Shown one piece after another: positions 35,974 through 49,083 of a stretch of DNA of 64,000 bases; position 1 is the first letter of the stretch, and each line of letters starts with the position of its first letter. The stretch spans positions 610,827 through 674,826 of the forward strand of contig AZLU01000002.1 of NCBI GenBank assembly GCA_002224055.1, given 5' to 3'. The notes below the pieces were generated by a model. The model made no database searches, had not been told where the DNA came from, and was given only the letters and a program-made list of their open reading frames with translations. Source of the DNA: Pezizomycotina sp. ARF18. Its lineage: Eukaryota > Ascomycota. The translations under genes were made by a program, and so were the position numbers.

Positions 35974-38900
35974 CTAGTATAAGCGCACTCCCCGAACAAG
36001 TACGCAATTTGCTTCGTACTCCGGAGGGAGCAGAAGGATCTTCTTGCCCCCGTAAGTGACCCATTCGTCTTCTACGAGCAGATCGTGTGGACCTCCTGCG
36101 AAGTTACCAGGGATGATATGGAGATAACTCCCCTATATATCCGTTTCCAGAATGTATCGGTCTCAGAAAATTTGAAGTAGCTAATCGTGAAGGGAATTTT
36201 TAAGAAGCTGAGTAACTTCCAGTCTCGACATCCCAGAACACAAAGTGGTACTAAATCGCGTATGCTTTTGAACGTTGCAGCTAAGTATATACCATTCGAG
36301 GAAAACGAAAGACCTGTACTCGCAGTAAACATATGTATTGATGATATATGAGTGTCTCCATGTCTATGCAGTACCTTGAATACGTAATCGTATCTTTCCA
36401 TATGGCCGATTCTCGTGCGCTATTACATAGGCCAGATGTCCCATAGAAGGAGAAATGGCAAAGGCGGTTTCAGTGTAATCGGATGGAGAGGCACTGAAGA
36501 CTTTTGACCTTGCAAATACATACTCCGAAACGGTGTAAAGGTTCCACTCGATGTATCCCACGAGCCAGCAGACCCGAAACCTCCTCCCAAAAGATCGTGT
36601 GACCGTCCCGCGAAAAATAAAAACTCACACTTGGATCAGAACTCCCATGGAGACGTTCATGCAGTATTCTCCGCTATCGGCGTCACAGAGGGCGATTATG
36701 TCGTAGATTACCACGGCGAAAAATTTCCCGTCGGGAAACTGCCAACCTGCTCACCCTTCTGCCGAGATTAAACGTGCGGATACTTCCCCTTTACTCACGT
36801 CCCATATTCTCAGCATGCCATTGCTAGATGCGGAGATGAATTTTCGACGGTCCCCAAGCCATACAAGTTGTTCGATCGACTTCGCACCAGGCTTTGAACG
36901 CAACACTTCGGCAGAATCCGCCAGACTTTCAATATCCCATATTTTTACTACTACCGCGCCAACAACAAGTCTATTGAAGTCCCGAAACGCAATAGCAACA
37001 TGTTTCTCATCTCTTGAGAAATTCAAGTAACACGAGTATTGCTGACCAGATCCAATCTTGTCGCCATGATCTCGAATTTTTCCTGGAACTCCAGAGATCT
37101 ACCTCACCAGAATTTGAAAATATCCCTAGTAAGTTGCCCTTCGCGAGAATGCGACGCGACTCCGATGTTTATCATGTTTCAAACTGTTACAAATCCAACC
37201 CGTGCAGAGTCATGTTACTTATGCTGTTACTAGTGTTAATCGCCAGTTTATAGTCAGCAGCAAAAAATAGGTCGTGAACGTTGGAGGAATAATCCCATGA
37301 TCCTTCCTCAGCCCAATTGAGCACCTGCCACAACCTTATCTTTGGCTTGCTTATAGATGGTGACCTGCCTAAAGATATGGCAATAGCTTCCCGTCCGGTG
37401 AAAATAAAACAGTGTTGCACATGCATTCGGAACCGATCTTCACCCCCGCGAGCACTACTTTGAGCTGACCGGTTGCTATTTCCACACTTGTACACCTTCG
37501 CGACTGCCGACAGTTAGCCATGTGCCGTCTGCGAAATTCGAATGCTCTCATTACACGCAAATTCGCTTATAGGTATTGAAGCTCGTAGAATGATTTCCAT
37601 CTTTGGTGTCCCATATTTTCACACAGCAGCTGTCACCTTTTCTGCCCGCCACTTGAAGCTGCATACCATCAGAAGAAAATCTTAGGAGGTTTATTTTGGT
37701 ATCCCTAACATCTTCGAGTGTGCGCGAAACCATACTATTGAGATCCCAAACCGTCGCTCCTTCACGGGTTGTTGCGGCCAGGAGCTTTCCGTCGGGGATA
37801 GGTCAAGGCGTGTCTTGTATTGTTTCCCTGATTGAATTCAAGATATTTGACGAGTGGCCCCATTTTTGAATAGATGAGTTGCTGTGAATCCATGGAGCAA
37901 TGGGAGACTGTTGTTTAACTAAGCTCGACATCGGCGCAAAAGCCAGCCCAGGACTACAAATTGGAAGAGGATTTGTGCCAATAATCGAGAAGTTTTGGTG
38001 AATAAATCGGTACGCGTCGGCGAGGAAAGTGATAAATTTTCATCATCCCTTGACTTTATGTTTTGGAAGGCGTTCTTATTAATTATCATTCCGATCTTCG
38101 CTTTCAATAATCTCAATGAAGCCTCGAGCAGAACTTACTGTGATAGACTGTAGTTTTTGAATCAGTGGAATCATCTCGTTTAGCTTTTCAAAAAGGCTCA
38201 AGGCTTCGAGCCAATGCAGAAGGTGTTTTCTCAAAAACTTATAAATTTCGTCGTGGTTGAAAGACACTTTTGGATCTCTGCAAGAGCCTGCAAGGTGATG
38301 CGCCCAATAGGAACAAGCGTACGATAGTCCTGGGATAGTGTGATCTTCCTTGCCTCCAAGGGTCTCATCGCCCCGGGATTCTTCAGATCTTCCATATCTC
38401 GCCTTAAAGAGTTCTGCATTATGCCAACCGGCCTGCGCATAATCTGTCATGCTTCTTTGAGCTACTTCCGGAGGGAAGATAACGTTACCATTACCCGAGA
38501 TCAAGTAATCTCTCGCAGACTGATGGCAAAACGATATTGTCCCCTCTTTTAGCTGTAGGAACGATCCGCGCCGCCCTAACAAGTCCTCGAGCTCTTGCGG
38601 AGTGTGAGAAAAACGTTCAAGCGTTTCGGATATGGAAGCGAGCTCTTTAATACTAATTGGACGATATGATGTTACCGTCGATCGTAGGATCTCTCGACAC
38701 CTCTCTATTCTTTCAGTATTAATTGCTTCGTCTTCTGCATCATGTTCCTTATCTTCGCTCGGTATTGTTCCAATCTGTTTCAACATTCGACTGTACAGAT
38801 CATTTAGCCCTCGAGGGGATTTTTCGAGGATTTCCCGCGTCTGAAATACTGGTGTCTTCTCCAATTCCTTGAGACGAGCCACACCCACAGGAAGGTGCCT

Positions 38901-39480
38901 TCTGCCTTTTTTATAAGCTCCTCTTCGATCAATTCTTTGGTATCTTTGTCATATGGTCTTATTTTCTGAAGTTTTCGAACGGCATCCTGAATGAAAAACA
39001 AGATTGCCCCACTAACATGTTCTTGTCCAATTTGACAATCCTTGGTTTTATATCTCTGGTGATGAATTCTCTTTTGATTTCTTCGTTTCGCGGCTGGCGA
39101 TTATCCACTTGACTCTCGCTCTTGTCCCAGCTTTCGAAGTCGCGATTGCGCTAAAAAGTTCCATTAGACCGGTGCATTCGTCCAGCGCATCCACAAGAAA
39201 ATATAGCTCGTCAAAAGCTTCGTCGGAGTAAACATCTTCCATCAAGCTTAACAATGGGATTATATCCTTAAATAGACCTTCTCAGAACTCCGTCTATAGC
39301 TCTATTGTACCTTCTTTTTGTAGCTTCGTCCTGATCGGCGAGGTTACACACCAATCCACTTAACACCGCAGATGCATCGTTACGATTTGGGTCTTTAATC
39401 CATGCGTCAGGATCTGGGGACCCGGTAAATGGACTTGGACCGTAAATCGGCCGTTGAACTGCATTGCACCGGTGCCGCAG
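35974..39480 (-). CDS. NACHT-WD40 STAND protein (HET-E/NWD-like)
   Basis: This is an NLR-like protein of the fungal NWD family (relatives of HET-E/HET-D), in which WD40 repeats sense a ligand and NACHT drives activation. Reading on the minus strand: RNDASAVLSGLVCNLADQD (39395-39340), the NACHT Walker B YFLVDALDEC (near 39200-39170) and the sensor WIIASRE. Then come KPYD-like LQKIRPYDKDTKE with AEGTFLWVWLV, a winged-helix part (YRPISIKELASISE, ISFCHQSARDYLIS) and LLHWLEALSLFEKLNEMI. Degenerate WD40 repeats fill about 37780-36350 (VKIWDTKDGN, LRIWDVSKGE). The C-terminus is the family's usual WVTYGGKKILLLPPEYEAN, with stop at 35974. The N-terminus is unresolved: I cannot find a P-loop upstream of 39480. 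Frames change many times. It could be a decayed gene or one damaged by base-call errors. Confidence 0.82.
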
Positions 39481-42400
39481 TATTCCCAGTAACTACATCT
39501 CGGTAGCGGCGCTGGTTTCTGTCATTCTCCTGATATCCGCCATTTCCTCGGCAGCAGTAGTGTCGTGCGACAGTTGAGAACGGTGATATTTCCTGAGAAC
39601 TATGAGCATACGTGAAGGTTTAGATCGACAGTAGTATACTAAGTTGACTGAGAATAAGTTTCGTAAGCCCCGAAATGGAATAGAAACAAAACGTAGAAAC
39701 AAAACGTTTAAAAAAAGCGTCCTCGATGCTCCCGCAGTTGATTTAGCGCTCGTCTTATCTAAGCGAGTACTCATGTTACAAAGGAAGGAGCTGGCGGATC
39801 TATCAGCAAGATTAAATAGAATCCGATGTTTTAGAATTTCGAGAAATTTGATGGCCTCGATACTGAGAACGGCTTCGGTGGTTTTGCGTCACCCAAGAAA
39901 AGATATTTCCTGGAGCTCGTACTCCGGATAAGATTCACTTAGCAGTCTCTGCTGAAAGGTAACCCGGTCAATTTCAACCGAGGTGACGAGAACAAGACCT
40001 CATTGTGGAGCAAGGCTCCGGAGCGCAAGCAAAGATGCATCTCTCACCATGAAGGTCGAAGTGATGTTGCTCCAAAATCAACTATATTAATCAAACGGCT
40101 GTGTCTAGATGGAAGCTTTGCAAATACTACTCGCCCAATAATGCTAAAGCCATAGATAGGCCTGGGTAAATCGTTACTTTCAACGGAAAAGGGAAATCTT
40201 TTGATACGAGACACGCAAGCACGCGTTTTATCATTGGAAAGCACTGATGGCATCCTTGTGTGACAATTGACAAGGATTGCTTTAGCTTCGTGAGAAGCGC
40301 TGGTCGCACTGCGATCGGTTCATAAACTCGAAATCAAGTTCCATGGATTTCAACTTGGCTGGTAGCCTAAACGCGTCGCATTTTATATATATTGCCGTAG
40401 CGTATTCCTATTTTTCCCAATTAACTAGGGGTAGAACCTGTCTAAAATTAGACACTCTTGGTTTCTTGAGGATAAGACATCTATAATACATTATCTTGTA
40501 CTTATGATTTGAAATATTTATAGATTAGTAAATCATCAATATATAATAAGCGCGCACTACCGAATAAGCATGTACTAGCTAATATATATATATATTTAAA
40601 TCCGCAAAACACATGATTAGTCTGTTTCTACGGTATTGCCTTTTTTATAAAAGCGTTCAGATGAAAGACAAGACTAACAGTCAAACGCCTCTTTGTTCCC
40701 CTTGTAAAGCTTCGATCCAGCGTTTATGAGTTAATGTAGTTCCCGAAAACACGGTCCGACTTATTTGATAGGCTCGCCTCGAAATGAATATGGCTTCCTT
40801 CTGGATGTTCCCTTTTAATATCTAGCACCCGCAATTGACATGAGTCACAGATCTTTTACTAATAGTATCGCATTGAGTTGCGACATGTCGAGCGGAACAA
40901 TATAGCAAGAATCCTAAATTTAGGAAGAAATTTACTTGAACCAACATATATATTTAGCGCGAAATCACAGATCAAATTTCAAAGAAGTGATAAAGTGAGC
41001 GCGCGCCTATTGTGGCTAAATATCCTGGCGAAGTGAAATACTGGTCCTGCCGAATTAAAACGACCCTCGAAGGTCTCCGTGACCTATACTCGGTTTGACC
41101 GTCGAGACCGCATAGAAGGCCAATTGGACAAGTTTAGCTGCTGGAGAGAAGCACTAACGAGGGTTAATTTGAAAGCGAATACGCTGCAAGTTAAAAAAAA
41201 AATTTTTACTGCTTTCTATAGTCCATAGTAGAATTAGGATATATCTTCCTCTAAGTTTACATATATACTGGGTATATTTATCCTTCACTTGCAAAAATAA
41301 AATCTTCCGTCTTCCTCATCCTACCACTTCGCCAATATCTACAGTAATACCGAAAACTTATCATAACACTGTCGAGAATCGCCAGCATTTATCTTAAACC
41401 TGGTTAACGCCTCGCGCCATTATCAGCAAATTCAAAGTTTGTCGACGCCATGAACTATCATAGATTCTTTCCAGGGCCCCATGAATAAGGCCACGCGAGG
41501 TGATCACAACGAGAGAAAGCCTGATAACACAAATAACCAACTGGTCCACGTGAATAAACGGGGCGGCGAACCCTCAGGAGGGATTCTCGCCAAATTGAGA
41601 TATGCCATGCTCTTCAAGCCAGAATATGGGTAGGCAGGATGTGCAAGTAAGTCGCATCAAAAACGTTATAGTAGTAGTATATCAGCAATGGAAAAAAAAA
41701 AAAAAAAAAAAAATTTGAAATCCCCTCAAGAAAACCTCGCCAAAGTTATGATATAGTCCGTGCTAATACCTAAGACGTGAAGGTAGCCACGAGCTATACA
41801 CTCACCAGCAAGAGACCGCAGGCGCCTCTGCCGACCTGAACACCGAAAGAGACCCAAGAAATGGTAATGTTATAAATAACCATGTCGAAACCGATTCTTG
41901 GCAATTCCAACGGGTTCGTCTACAAAGTTCAGCCAAAGGAGTTTATAGGGTCTACACCAAGGGTAACACTTGCCGGAATAGATCCCTTCAATTCAACGGT
42001 CTTATTAGTGAGGAGTTCTGTAGAGGACAATCGAAACGTTTTGTGCTGGACAGATAGAAGGAGGAGCTATAGAGGCCAAAAACTTGGACTTAGAACTTTG
42101 TCGTACAAATGGGATTTTCCTTTTGGTGGGGAGAATAAACATGGTCAAAGGCTGGCTTCTGTATTGTTAAACATTAGCTTTCTCTAGTGCTTTCTGTCTT
42201 GTATAAACGCATGGACGTACACATAAGCGCACATCACTGCGAAGTACTTATCTTTTATAATAACAGGATTTATTTAAATGATATTAGTGCAATTCATTTA
42301 TTCACTTAAACTTAATAACTGTTTATTTCGCTCGGAGGTTGACGATAAAAATCGTATTAGATTCGCATATCACGTTCTAGGATAATATATTTCAACTTGG

Positions 42401-43854
42401 TCGTCGCCGATGGTAAAGAATAAGGATCTGTGTGGGTGGAGTAGTATTATCTCCATCCTAGGCTACGTATAACCCGTATTTCTACGTTGATACTCGCACA
42501 CAGATCTGGAGTATATTAAAAAAAAAATTCTGAAAAAAAAAAAAAAGAGAGAGAAATACGTACTCGAGCAAATTTCTTGTATTCGATTTGATCTAGAGCG
42601 CTATGAACGTTTATCTAGTTTATGTAAGTCATGTCTGCTGTAAGCAATATCAATGGGCAGAAAAGCTTATTGTTAATATATTATTAAAGCGTAGCTTAAA
42701 AATTAAATAAGAATATTATCAAGGCATATTTCTCCTAGTATAAAGGTAGATGCTAGAGCTAGGGGAATCTCCAAACGATCTTACGCGTGAAAGATGCAGA
42801 GCGTTTCATAGAAGAGGTGGTTGAACATTTGAGAGTATGTTTATACTAAAACCTTTTTTTCACGAATTACTTACACATTAGAGTCCCCCAGCAGTGTAAA
42901 GCTAGCATTAAAAATTCAAAGGACAAGATCAAATTATAACAAAGGGACAAAAGCGTAGCAAGATCGTACGGCTATCTCTTGACTCAATAATCAAATTCTA
43001 AAAGGCTGGTACGACAGATCTTCAGACTCCGGCGCCAAGGAGGCTAAAACGCTACGGAAAGGAATAAACGTAAAACATTGAAGATCTCAAGTACAAAAGA
43101 TGAAGCATTAAACCCCGATTATATTCTTTTTTTAAACTAGGCCTGAAAACATGTACTTTTCGACATCCACTGTTTGAATTCAGCCCGCTTCCTTCGGTAT
43201 ATACGTCGTTGGCGGATGCTCAACAATCCCGAAATCTAGCACGTGGCCCATATCTGCTAAATCCAAGATTTTATAGGTTGCTTAACTAGCTACCAACACT
43301 CGACCAAACACAGAGCTCAAGACCCACAGAGTGGAACAATTATTAAACAGAGCGACAAGGAATTTCAAAAAAAAAAAAAACCTAATAACCTAATAACTAT
43401 TATATATTATAATATATATAATTTAGCTAGTCGCGGTGGATCTTCCAGGAAGCCGCAAGGTACAACATGCAATATTCCGAAGGTAAATAAAATTTTGTGA
43501 AAGAAGCGGATAGCAAAATTGGGGGAGAGTCCGTAACAAACCCCCGAAAAATGAAACAAATAAAATCAAGTTAATACTCTACAGTGCCTATTTATAGTAT
43601 CTCACGGAATGTCTCACGCCTAACAAACTCAATTCGCAGCTGCTCACCGAAAGAACAAAAAAAAAATTTCGTTGTATGGTGATCAAATGCACGAATGCTT
43701 TCAACGTCTCTATTGGTATGCGTTTCTAGAGCAATGCTATCAAGCTTTATCCTCCCATCTCAGGTATCCTTGACAAAGACCCAAAAAAAAAAAAAAAAAG
43801 CGCTGTAATAAGTATCCCTCCCAATCAAAAATGAAAGAAAAGTTTCCATTTCTA
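39481..43854. other. Region upstream of the NACHT-WD40 gene; gene-poor
   Basis: 39481-39900 probably contains the missing N-terminal part of the NACHT gene, but no frame is convincing. The rest is AT-rich, with a 22-nt A run (41692-41713) and TA-rich microsatellite patches (40580-40597, 43395-43425). One possible small frame at 41882 is listed separately. Confidence 0.45.
41882..42187 (+). CDS. Possible small hypothetical protein, 101 aa
   Basis: An ATG in a good fungal context (ATAACCATGTCG) opens a frame starting MSKPILGNSNGFVYKVQPKE, with balanced amino acid use up to about residue 50. I recognise no family. No partner frame continues it. It may be a chance frame or a first exon whose continuation is not visible. 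Confidence 0.2.
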   Translation: MSKPILGNSNGFVYKVQPKEFIGSTPRVTLAGIDPFNSTVLLVRSSVEDNRNVLCWTDRRRSYRGQKLGLRTLSYKWDFPFGGENKHGQRLASVLLNISFL

Positions 43855-44068
43855 CCACTCTCAATCTCCCTCCCCGCGCTGACGGCTCCCTTATTGATCT
43901 TCTCGTAGACGGCGTCGTAGGAGCGACGTCCCCGTCGGCTTCGACCTTGACTTTTTGGGTCTCGAGTGGCTTCGTAGCGCTTTACGCCCTCGTCTTCTTG
44001 AGGACGCGCTCGACGGCGCCGGAGCAGCCGGAGCAGGACATCGCGACGTCGAATTGGTAGTATTTTAC
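43855..44068 (-). CDS. atx1: Copper metallochaperone Atx1-like (partial, last exon)
   Basis: This small cytosolic copper chaperone hands Cu(I) to the P-type ATPase Ccc2 in the secretory pathway. The exon begins after a TCTTGCAG acceptor and reads VKYYQFDVAMSCSGCSGAVE, containing the copper site MSCSGCSG (MxCxxC). It then has ERVLKK, EGVKRYEA, a strand matching LETQKVKVEADGDV, YDAVYEKINK and AVSAGREI. This matches the whole ferredoxin-like fold of about 70 aa. At least three single-base frame breaks occur (for instance after ERVLKK, and before YDAVYEK). The stop is near 43857. The first coding exon, probably only a few residues, lies upstream around 44150-44210 and is not resolved. It is essential for iron uptake through Fet3 in yeast, so true loss is unlikely. 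Confidence 0.88.
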
Positions 44069-44071
44069 CTG

Positions 44072-45632
44072 CAAGAGGTAGAGAAGGTGAGTTAGTAACT
44101 AGTAGTTGCAATAGGGGAGTAGAATGAAGGAGGGGGAGTGGGAGCGAAGGAGCGGGAAAGCTCAGGTAGCTCCGCGGGAGAAGATCCACGGAGAAAGGTA
44201 CGTACAGCATGATGAAGATTATAATATCGTAGAGAGATTTCTTAGAGAGGAGGGGAAGTTTTTTGTTAAGACCAGCTTTCGTTGTTCGTTATTGTGTAGG
44301 TGGTGATAGTTGGAAAGGGATGGATTGTGGGTTGAAAAGAGAGAGAAAAGGTGGGGGAGCTGCGGGACCCTTAAATAAAATTTTTTTGCACAAGGGGGGC
44401 ACGAACAAAAGGAACAGATGGATAAAGTTTGATAGGGAGTGCAGACCGCAGACCGTGTCTATGCGAGCCCCCGAGCAGTTTTGCGTAAAAAAATTTCCAA
44501 AAGGGCGACCAGAAAGGAAAAGATTACAAATTCAATCGCGCAATAGCTTGGGGAGGAGAAGAAAGGAAACTAAAGCCAAAGTCTGACAGAACACCGCGAA
44601 ACTAGCTCAATACGCACAATTCACTCTCTCTCTATCCACTTCTTTCTCTTATTTGTAAACCTCCTATCCCGAAAAAAAGGAGGCTTTTTTGTTCAAAGCC
44701 GTTAATCATGATAAGACTCGCTGCTATTGGAGGCAAGAGCCGATCCGCTGTACATATCGTTTATTTCAAAAAGCTTGTTTCGAAACGGCCCTATGGGGTC
44801 TTTCTCTATCCGAAACTACGGAGCTCAGGCCCTCCCGACGTCTCTTTTTTCTCCGCGTTATGCAAAACCCGTTGTCACCCCCAAAAATACTCGAGACCGG
44901 AAAGGCATGGGGTAGTTTGGTTTTGAGAGAGTTCATCAAACGGGCTCAATACTGCCAGATTTCAGATTCAAATTATAGTAAGTAGTAGCTAGCTGGGTTT
45001 TTGGTTTTTGTCGCAAAATCTAGAATATAGGGCAAGTGAAAACGGTTTTGTCAAGCGTTGCCGAATTGTCAAATCGCCAACCAACCTCATGCATAGTCTC
45101 GTGAAAATTAAAAAAAAAAAAAAAAAAATACTTGGGAACGTATTGCGTTTGTGCTAGTATTTTGGGTATCTAGTACCATTAAATTGTAATATACGATGAG
45201 GAGTATTAATATATTTCTCATTATTTGTCAATAACGACTAATGAAGCTCTAGCCTAATTAATTCAATGTTTGTGAAACACTTTTCTTGCAATTCTCATGA
45301 AACTTCGTGCTTCCTATCGCGTGAAACATTAATGGCGAAAAGTTTCCTTGATAGTGGCCTCGCAGAGAATAATGGGGGCAAAAAAAAAAAAAAAAATGCA
45401 ATAAAGCAATCGCTGCAACATTAAAAATCGTATTTGATATCAGAACAAATTTTACCCGCTTTGAATCACGAAACCGCTTTTAGACGACGAGAAACAAGCA
45501 ACGACATAATAAAGAAGACCGAATTTACGAATTTTGGTGACCACCAGTAGCAAGACGCAATATATATATATGAGAAACACATTCGTGGTGCTTTTAAGCC
45601 AAATCTTCTGCGCTTGAAAGCATACATTCTCT
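44072..45632. other. Intergenic
   Basis: This holds the promoter and first intron of the Atx1-like gene (up to about 44210) and the 3' flank of the permease gene. It has A runs near 45108-45127 and 45380-45396. The overlapping frames at 44689-44985 in all three plus frames show no motif. Confidence 0.45.
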
Positions 45633-47306
45633 CTAGGACTTTTCCGACTGCGAATTATCCTGCACGAGAAACTGCCACCACCTGGCTGGTCGTGGATGGG
45701 CTTTTCCGGAGGCATAAAGTCCGACCCCCATCTATACGTTTTATCAACTTTTAGCACCATAGCCACTGTCCTTGACAGACTTTACACTTAGGGGAGCGGA
45801 TAACATTAGAAGAAACTTACGATAGTAATACCAAATGAAACGACGCAATTGATACGAACAGAAAGATCTTCCTCGGCGACGAGAACCACTTCCCTTTGGT
45901 TCATGAACAGCCAGAAGACGCCGGATATACCGTAGAGTGAACCAGGACACGAAGAGCGCGCTCTATAAAATTCAAAGAAAAAAGAAGAAAAAAAACCCAT
46001 TGTTAGTATATTACCATCAAGAGCCATAGAAAGCGGTGAGAAAGAAAACTTACGATCAAACCCAAAAATTATTAAAACTCGGAATAGCGCTCGCAATGAT
46101 CCACCCCGCCAACCAAATCGCACCCAATATAGCAACCCATATCAAATTCGCCTTCAAACTCCTGCTCCCCATTACACCTTCCCCCTGTACAACCTAACCA
46201 GAATATACTTCGCGCATACATGCGCGTTTACTACCCCGCGACAATAATCGTCGGATCGCGATGCCGTACGCTACCTTCCTAACCGTCGTCCCGTAGCTCC
46301 CAGCGCCGGACTCGTGACTTGATCGCGACCTGATATTACCACCGCTGCGATCAAGTAAAGAACCGTATCCGTGAATTGCAGTAGGTACAGTGCTTTAGGA
46401 TATTCCTTCGGCGCTTTCATCTCGCTGATAAACGAAAAGAACGCGAGGTGTCCAGCGTACGCGAATATAATATCGCTGACCGCCAAAAACCCCTTACTAA
46501 ACTCCGTGGCACAACCGCACCTAACGTCCCGCTTCCCGTCCACCGCCACTCCAACGATAGTAACAATACCGCCGTAATAACACTCAAGAACGAAACAACG
46601 CATAGATAACTCATCTTCTCCATAGTCTCGGTAGCGTCGCGATCAGCGATGCTACCATACCGACACGTGAATATTATAGTACACGCGCCGTGGACGTGAT
46701 CACGTTAGCATTATCGAGAAAGGTGAGAATGTGCGACGCCATGATGAAGATTAGGAAGATGCACTGCGCTGCGCCGAAGAGTTCGCGGCCGAAGGAGCCG
46801 GAGGACTTCGCCGGCGTCGGCCATGTTGTGCACGTGCGGGTAGCGGAGCTTGAATTGTCCGAGGACGAAGCCGGTGTACGTTGCTACTATCCCCAGCGAG
46901 ATTATTAGGATTATTCCTCTAGTATGTACCGTGATTTGTTAACGGCGCGCCCGATTATGCAAGGGAAAAGGAACGAGGAGTTTGATGATACTCACGGCGC
47001 GAACCCAACAGCCCCCAACACGCTCGCAGACTGAGTATCCCCAGCTTATCGTCTCGGCGACCATGACCGCCGCGGTCTCCACCACTTCATCTCTTGTACT
47101 TACTTCGTTGTCGATTCGTCGCCGAAGGGGTCGTCGTCCTCTGTTTTTGGCGGAGTCCCGCCGGACGTTTGATGATTCCACGTCTGCATCTTTCGTCGTC
47201 GTTGAAGGAGGGCCGCCGAGCTCTGTGGATTGCTGCGGGGCGGCGGAGGGGAGTGGAAGCGTATGCGCGGGAAGGGGGAGGTTGGGTTGTCGGTCATGTT
47301 GTCCAT
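45633..47306 (-). CDS. mtr: Neutral amino acid permease, Mtr type (Aa_trans family)
   Basis: This plasma-membrane proton symporter for neutral amino acids belongs to the AAAP/Aa_trans family and resembles Neurospora mtr. ATG 47306 opens a hydrophilic cytosolic N-terminus (MDNMTDNPTSPFP, then DDDPFGDES). About eleven helices follow. Conserved blocks are MVAETISWG, FKLRYPHVHNMADAG, ILTFLIMLNVITS-like sequence, FAYAGHLAFFSFISEMKAP, YPKALYLLQFTDTVLYLIAAVVI, VTSPALG, GVFWLFMN and the C-terminal motif IHDQPGGGSFSC. Visible introns are 46919-46995, 45963-46053 (branch ACTAAC) and 45732-45820. The stop is TAG 45633-45635. At least eight frame breaks are present, so the gene is recognisable only by reading all three frames. 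Its family members are the route for toxic analogues such as p-fluorophenylalanine and are under nitrogen control. Confidence 0.9.
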
Positions 47307-49083
47307 GCTGAGTAAGGTCGTTTTGGTATATTTGTATAGGTAGTAAAACGTCCTTAGGTAGATTTTGGTAGGCCTACGTAGATTGGAAATGTAGATTGCC
47401 AAGTTACAGGCTAGACAGAAGATCGTGGAGCTAAAAGACCGCGATGTCGAACAATAACGGCGACCTTCTGAGCACTGTACCTTCGAAACTAAAATAATCT
47501 ATTAAAGAATTTCTCCGCTACCCCAGATTTTTTTTTTTTACCTCGTCGTTGCCTCCACCTCCCTTATAAAAAAAAAAAAAAAAAAAAAAGCAAAAACAAA
47601 AGATGTGCGTATGTCATATCACCAACCACCAAGGTTGTCTAGTCCAATGAATGTGTCAGGTCCCTGTTTTTTCAAAATCAGGGCCCAAAACCCCCCCCCC
47701 CCCCAAACACGCAATTGTAAAATCCCCATGTTAAGGTTGTAACGAAACGACATCGTACTGACAATCAACACATCACTGCATATAACTCCTCCATCCCTTT
47801 CCCCACATTTACCCTTGTCTACTGCTTAACAGAGAAATTACGATCCAGATTTACAAATACCCATCCCCTCGAAAATCGAATTCGCCATAGCAAAAAAAAA
47901 AAAAAAAAAAAAAAAAAAGCTCGTTCCTTGCTGTTCCTCCGCATACGTGCCATGTTCGCTTTTGGCAGAAAGCGCAAGCTTTTTGACATCAAATATCTAA
48001 AGATCTGCAACAACCGATTGCGATCGAATCGAAAATAAACAAAGCCCACGGCCAAATGGAGAACAAAAGGCTCTCCCGCACCCCATTTCTGAAAAGACTC
48101 GGTCATGTCTGGAGAAAACTCCCGACGACAAAAAAAAAGAAAAAAAAAAAAGGGTTGATCCATTGACTAACGCAAAATAAATACAAGCTTTTTTCACAAT
48201 CGCTTTTTAGCAGCTTTTTTTGCACTTTTATAAGATATCACGATCTCAATAGTCACATACTAGGAGAATGAAAAAAAAATTTTTTTTTTGTGGTATATTG
48301 CCTCAACTCAAGAACGAGGAGTCCTTTCATTGTTTGCTTTTATTTTGTTATGTGTAAAGAGAATACGGTGTACCATCTCTTTATGGATCAAAAAACTAAA
48401 ACTAGCTACTTGGGTAGGTAAAAAGAGATATAAATATGGCGGTATGGTATGGTATGGGTTCCAATGTACAAGAAAGATAGATAAGGTGTTCGTTTACAGG
48501 AGAGAAGGAGAGGTATATTGAGATGTATTGTAGGTTTTATGTGTATGTATGGGTAATGAAAGGAATTAATAATTTATATTATTCAGGAAATAATAAAAAA
48601 ATTAATAAGAAAAAGACTTTAAGGAAAGGATAGTAAAAAAAAAAGGCAGAATTCCAAAAACGCCTAATGAAGCAAGAAAAAGAGTAAAAAAAAGTGTTTT
48701 ATACTCGCTTAATTGCATTGCAATTAATAATGTCAAAAAAATGTCCATGCGTGAACCAGTCCCATTTGTTGCCAAAAGAAAAAAGAAAAAGAAAAAGTAG
48801 CTAGTATGCTCGAAGCAAAAAAGAAAAGCAAAAGGAAAAAAAGTGTTCCGATAATGCTATAGGATATCATATACCGAAATGAAACGAAGAAAAAGAAAAA
48901 AAAAAAAAAAAAGTCGCCCAATGTTTATGAATTCGTTAAAACGATTAAACGAAAGAGAACAAAAGCCAAGCAAAAGGAAATTACAGATGTGTTCGGAGAT
49001 GTAAATGTACAGTAGGAGAGAGGAATATGTATATTATATAGAATGGAGTGACGGTGGTAGTGAGAGAAGGGACGCCGTTTGTT
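47307..49083. other. Intergenic with A runs and a C run
   Basis: This is the promoter region of the permease and the 3' flank of the kinase. It has A runs of 22 (47568-47589) and 27 (47892-47918), and a 14-nt C run. No gene is supported. Lys/Phe-rich frames here come from the homopolymers. Confidence 0.5.
47691..47704. repeat. Poly-C tract, 14 nt
   Basis: This is the only long C run in a window otherwise full of A/T runs. It lies about 390 bp upstream of the permease start, so it falls in the probable promoter or 5' UTR. Confidence 0.85.
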
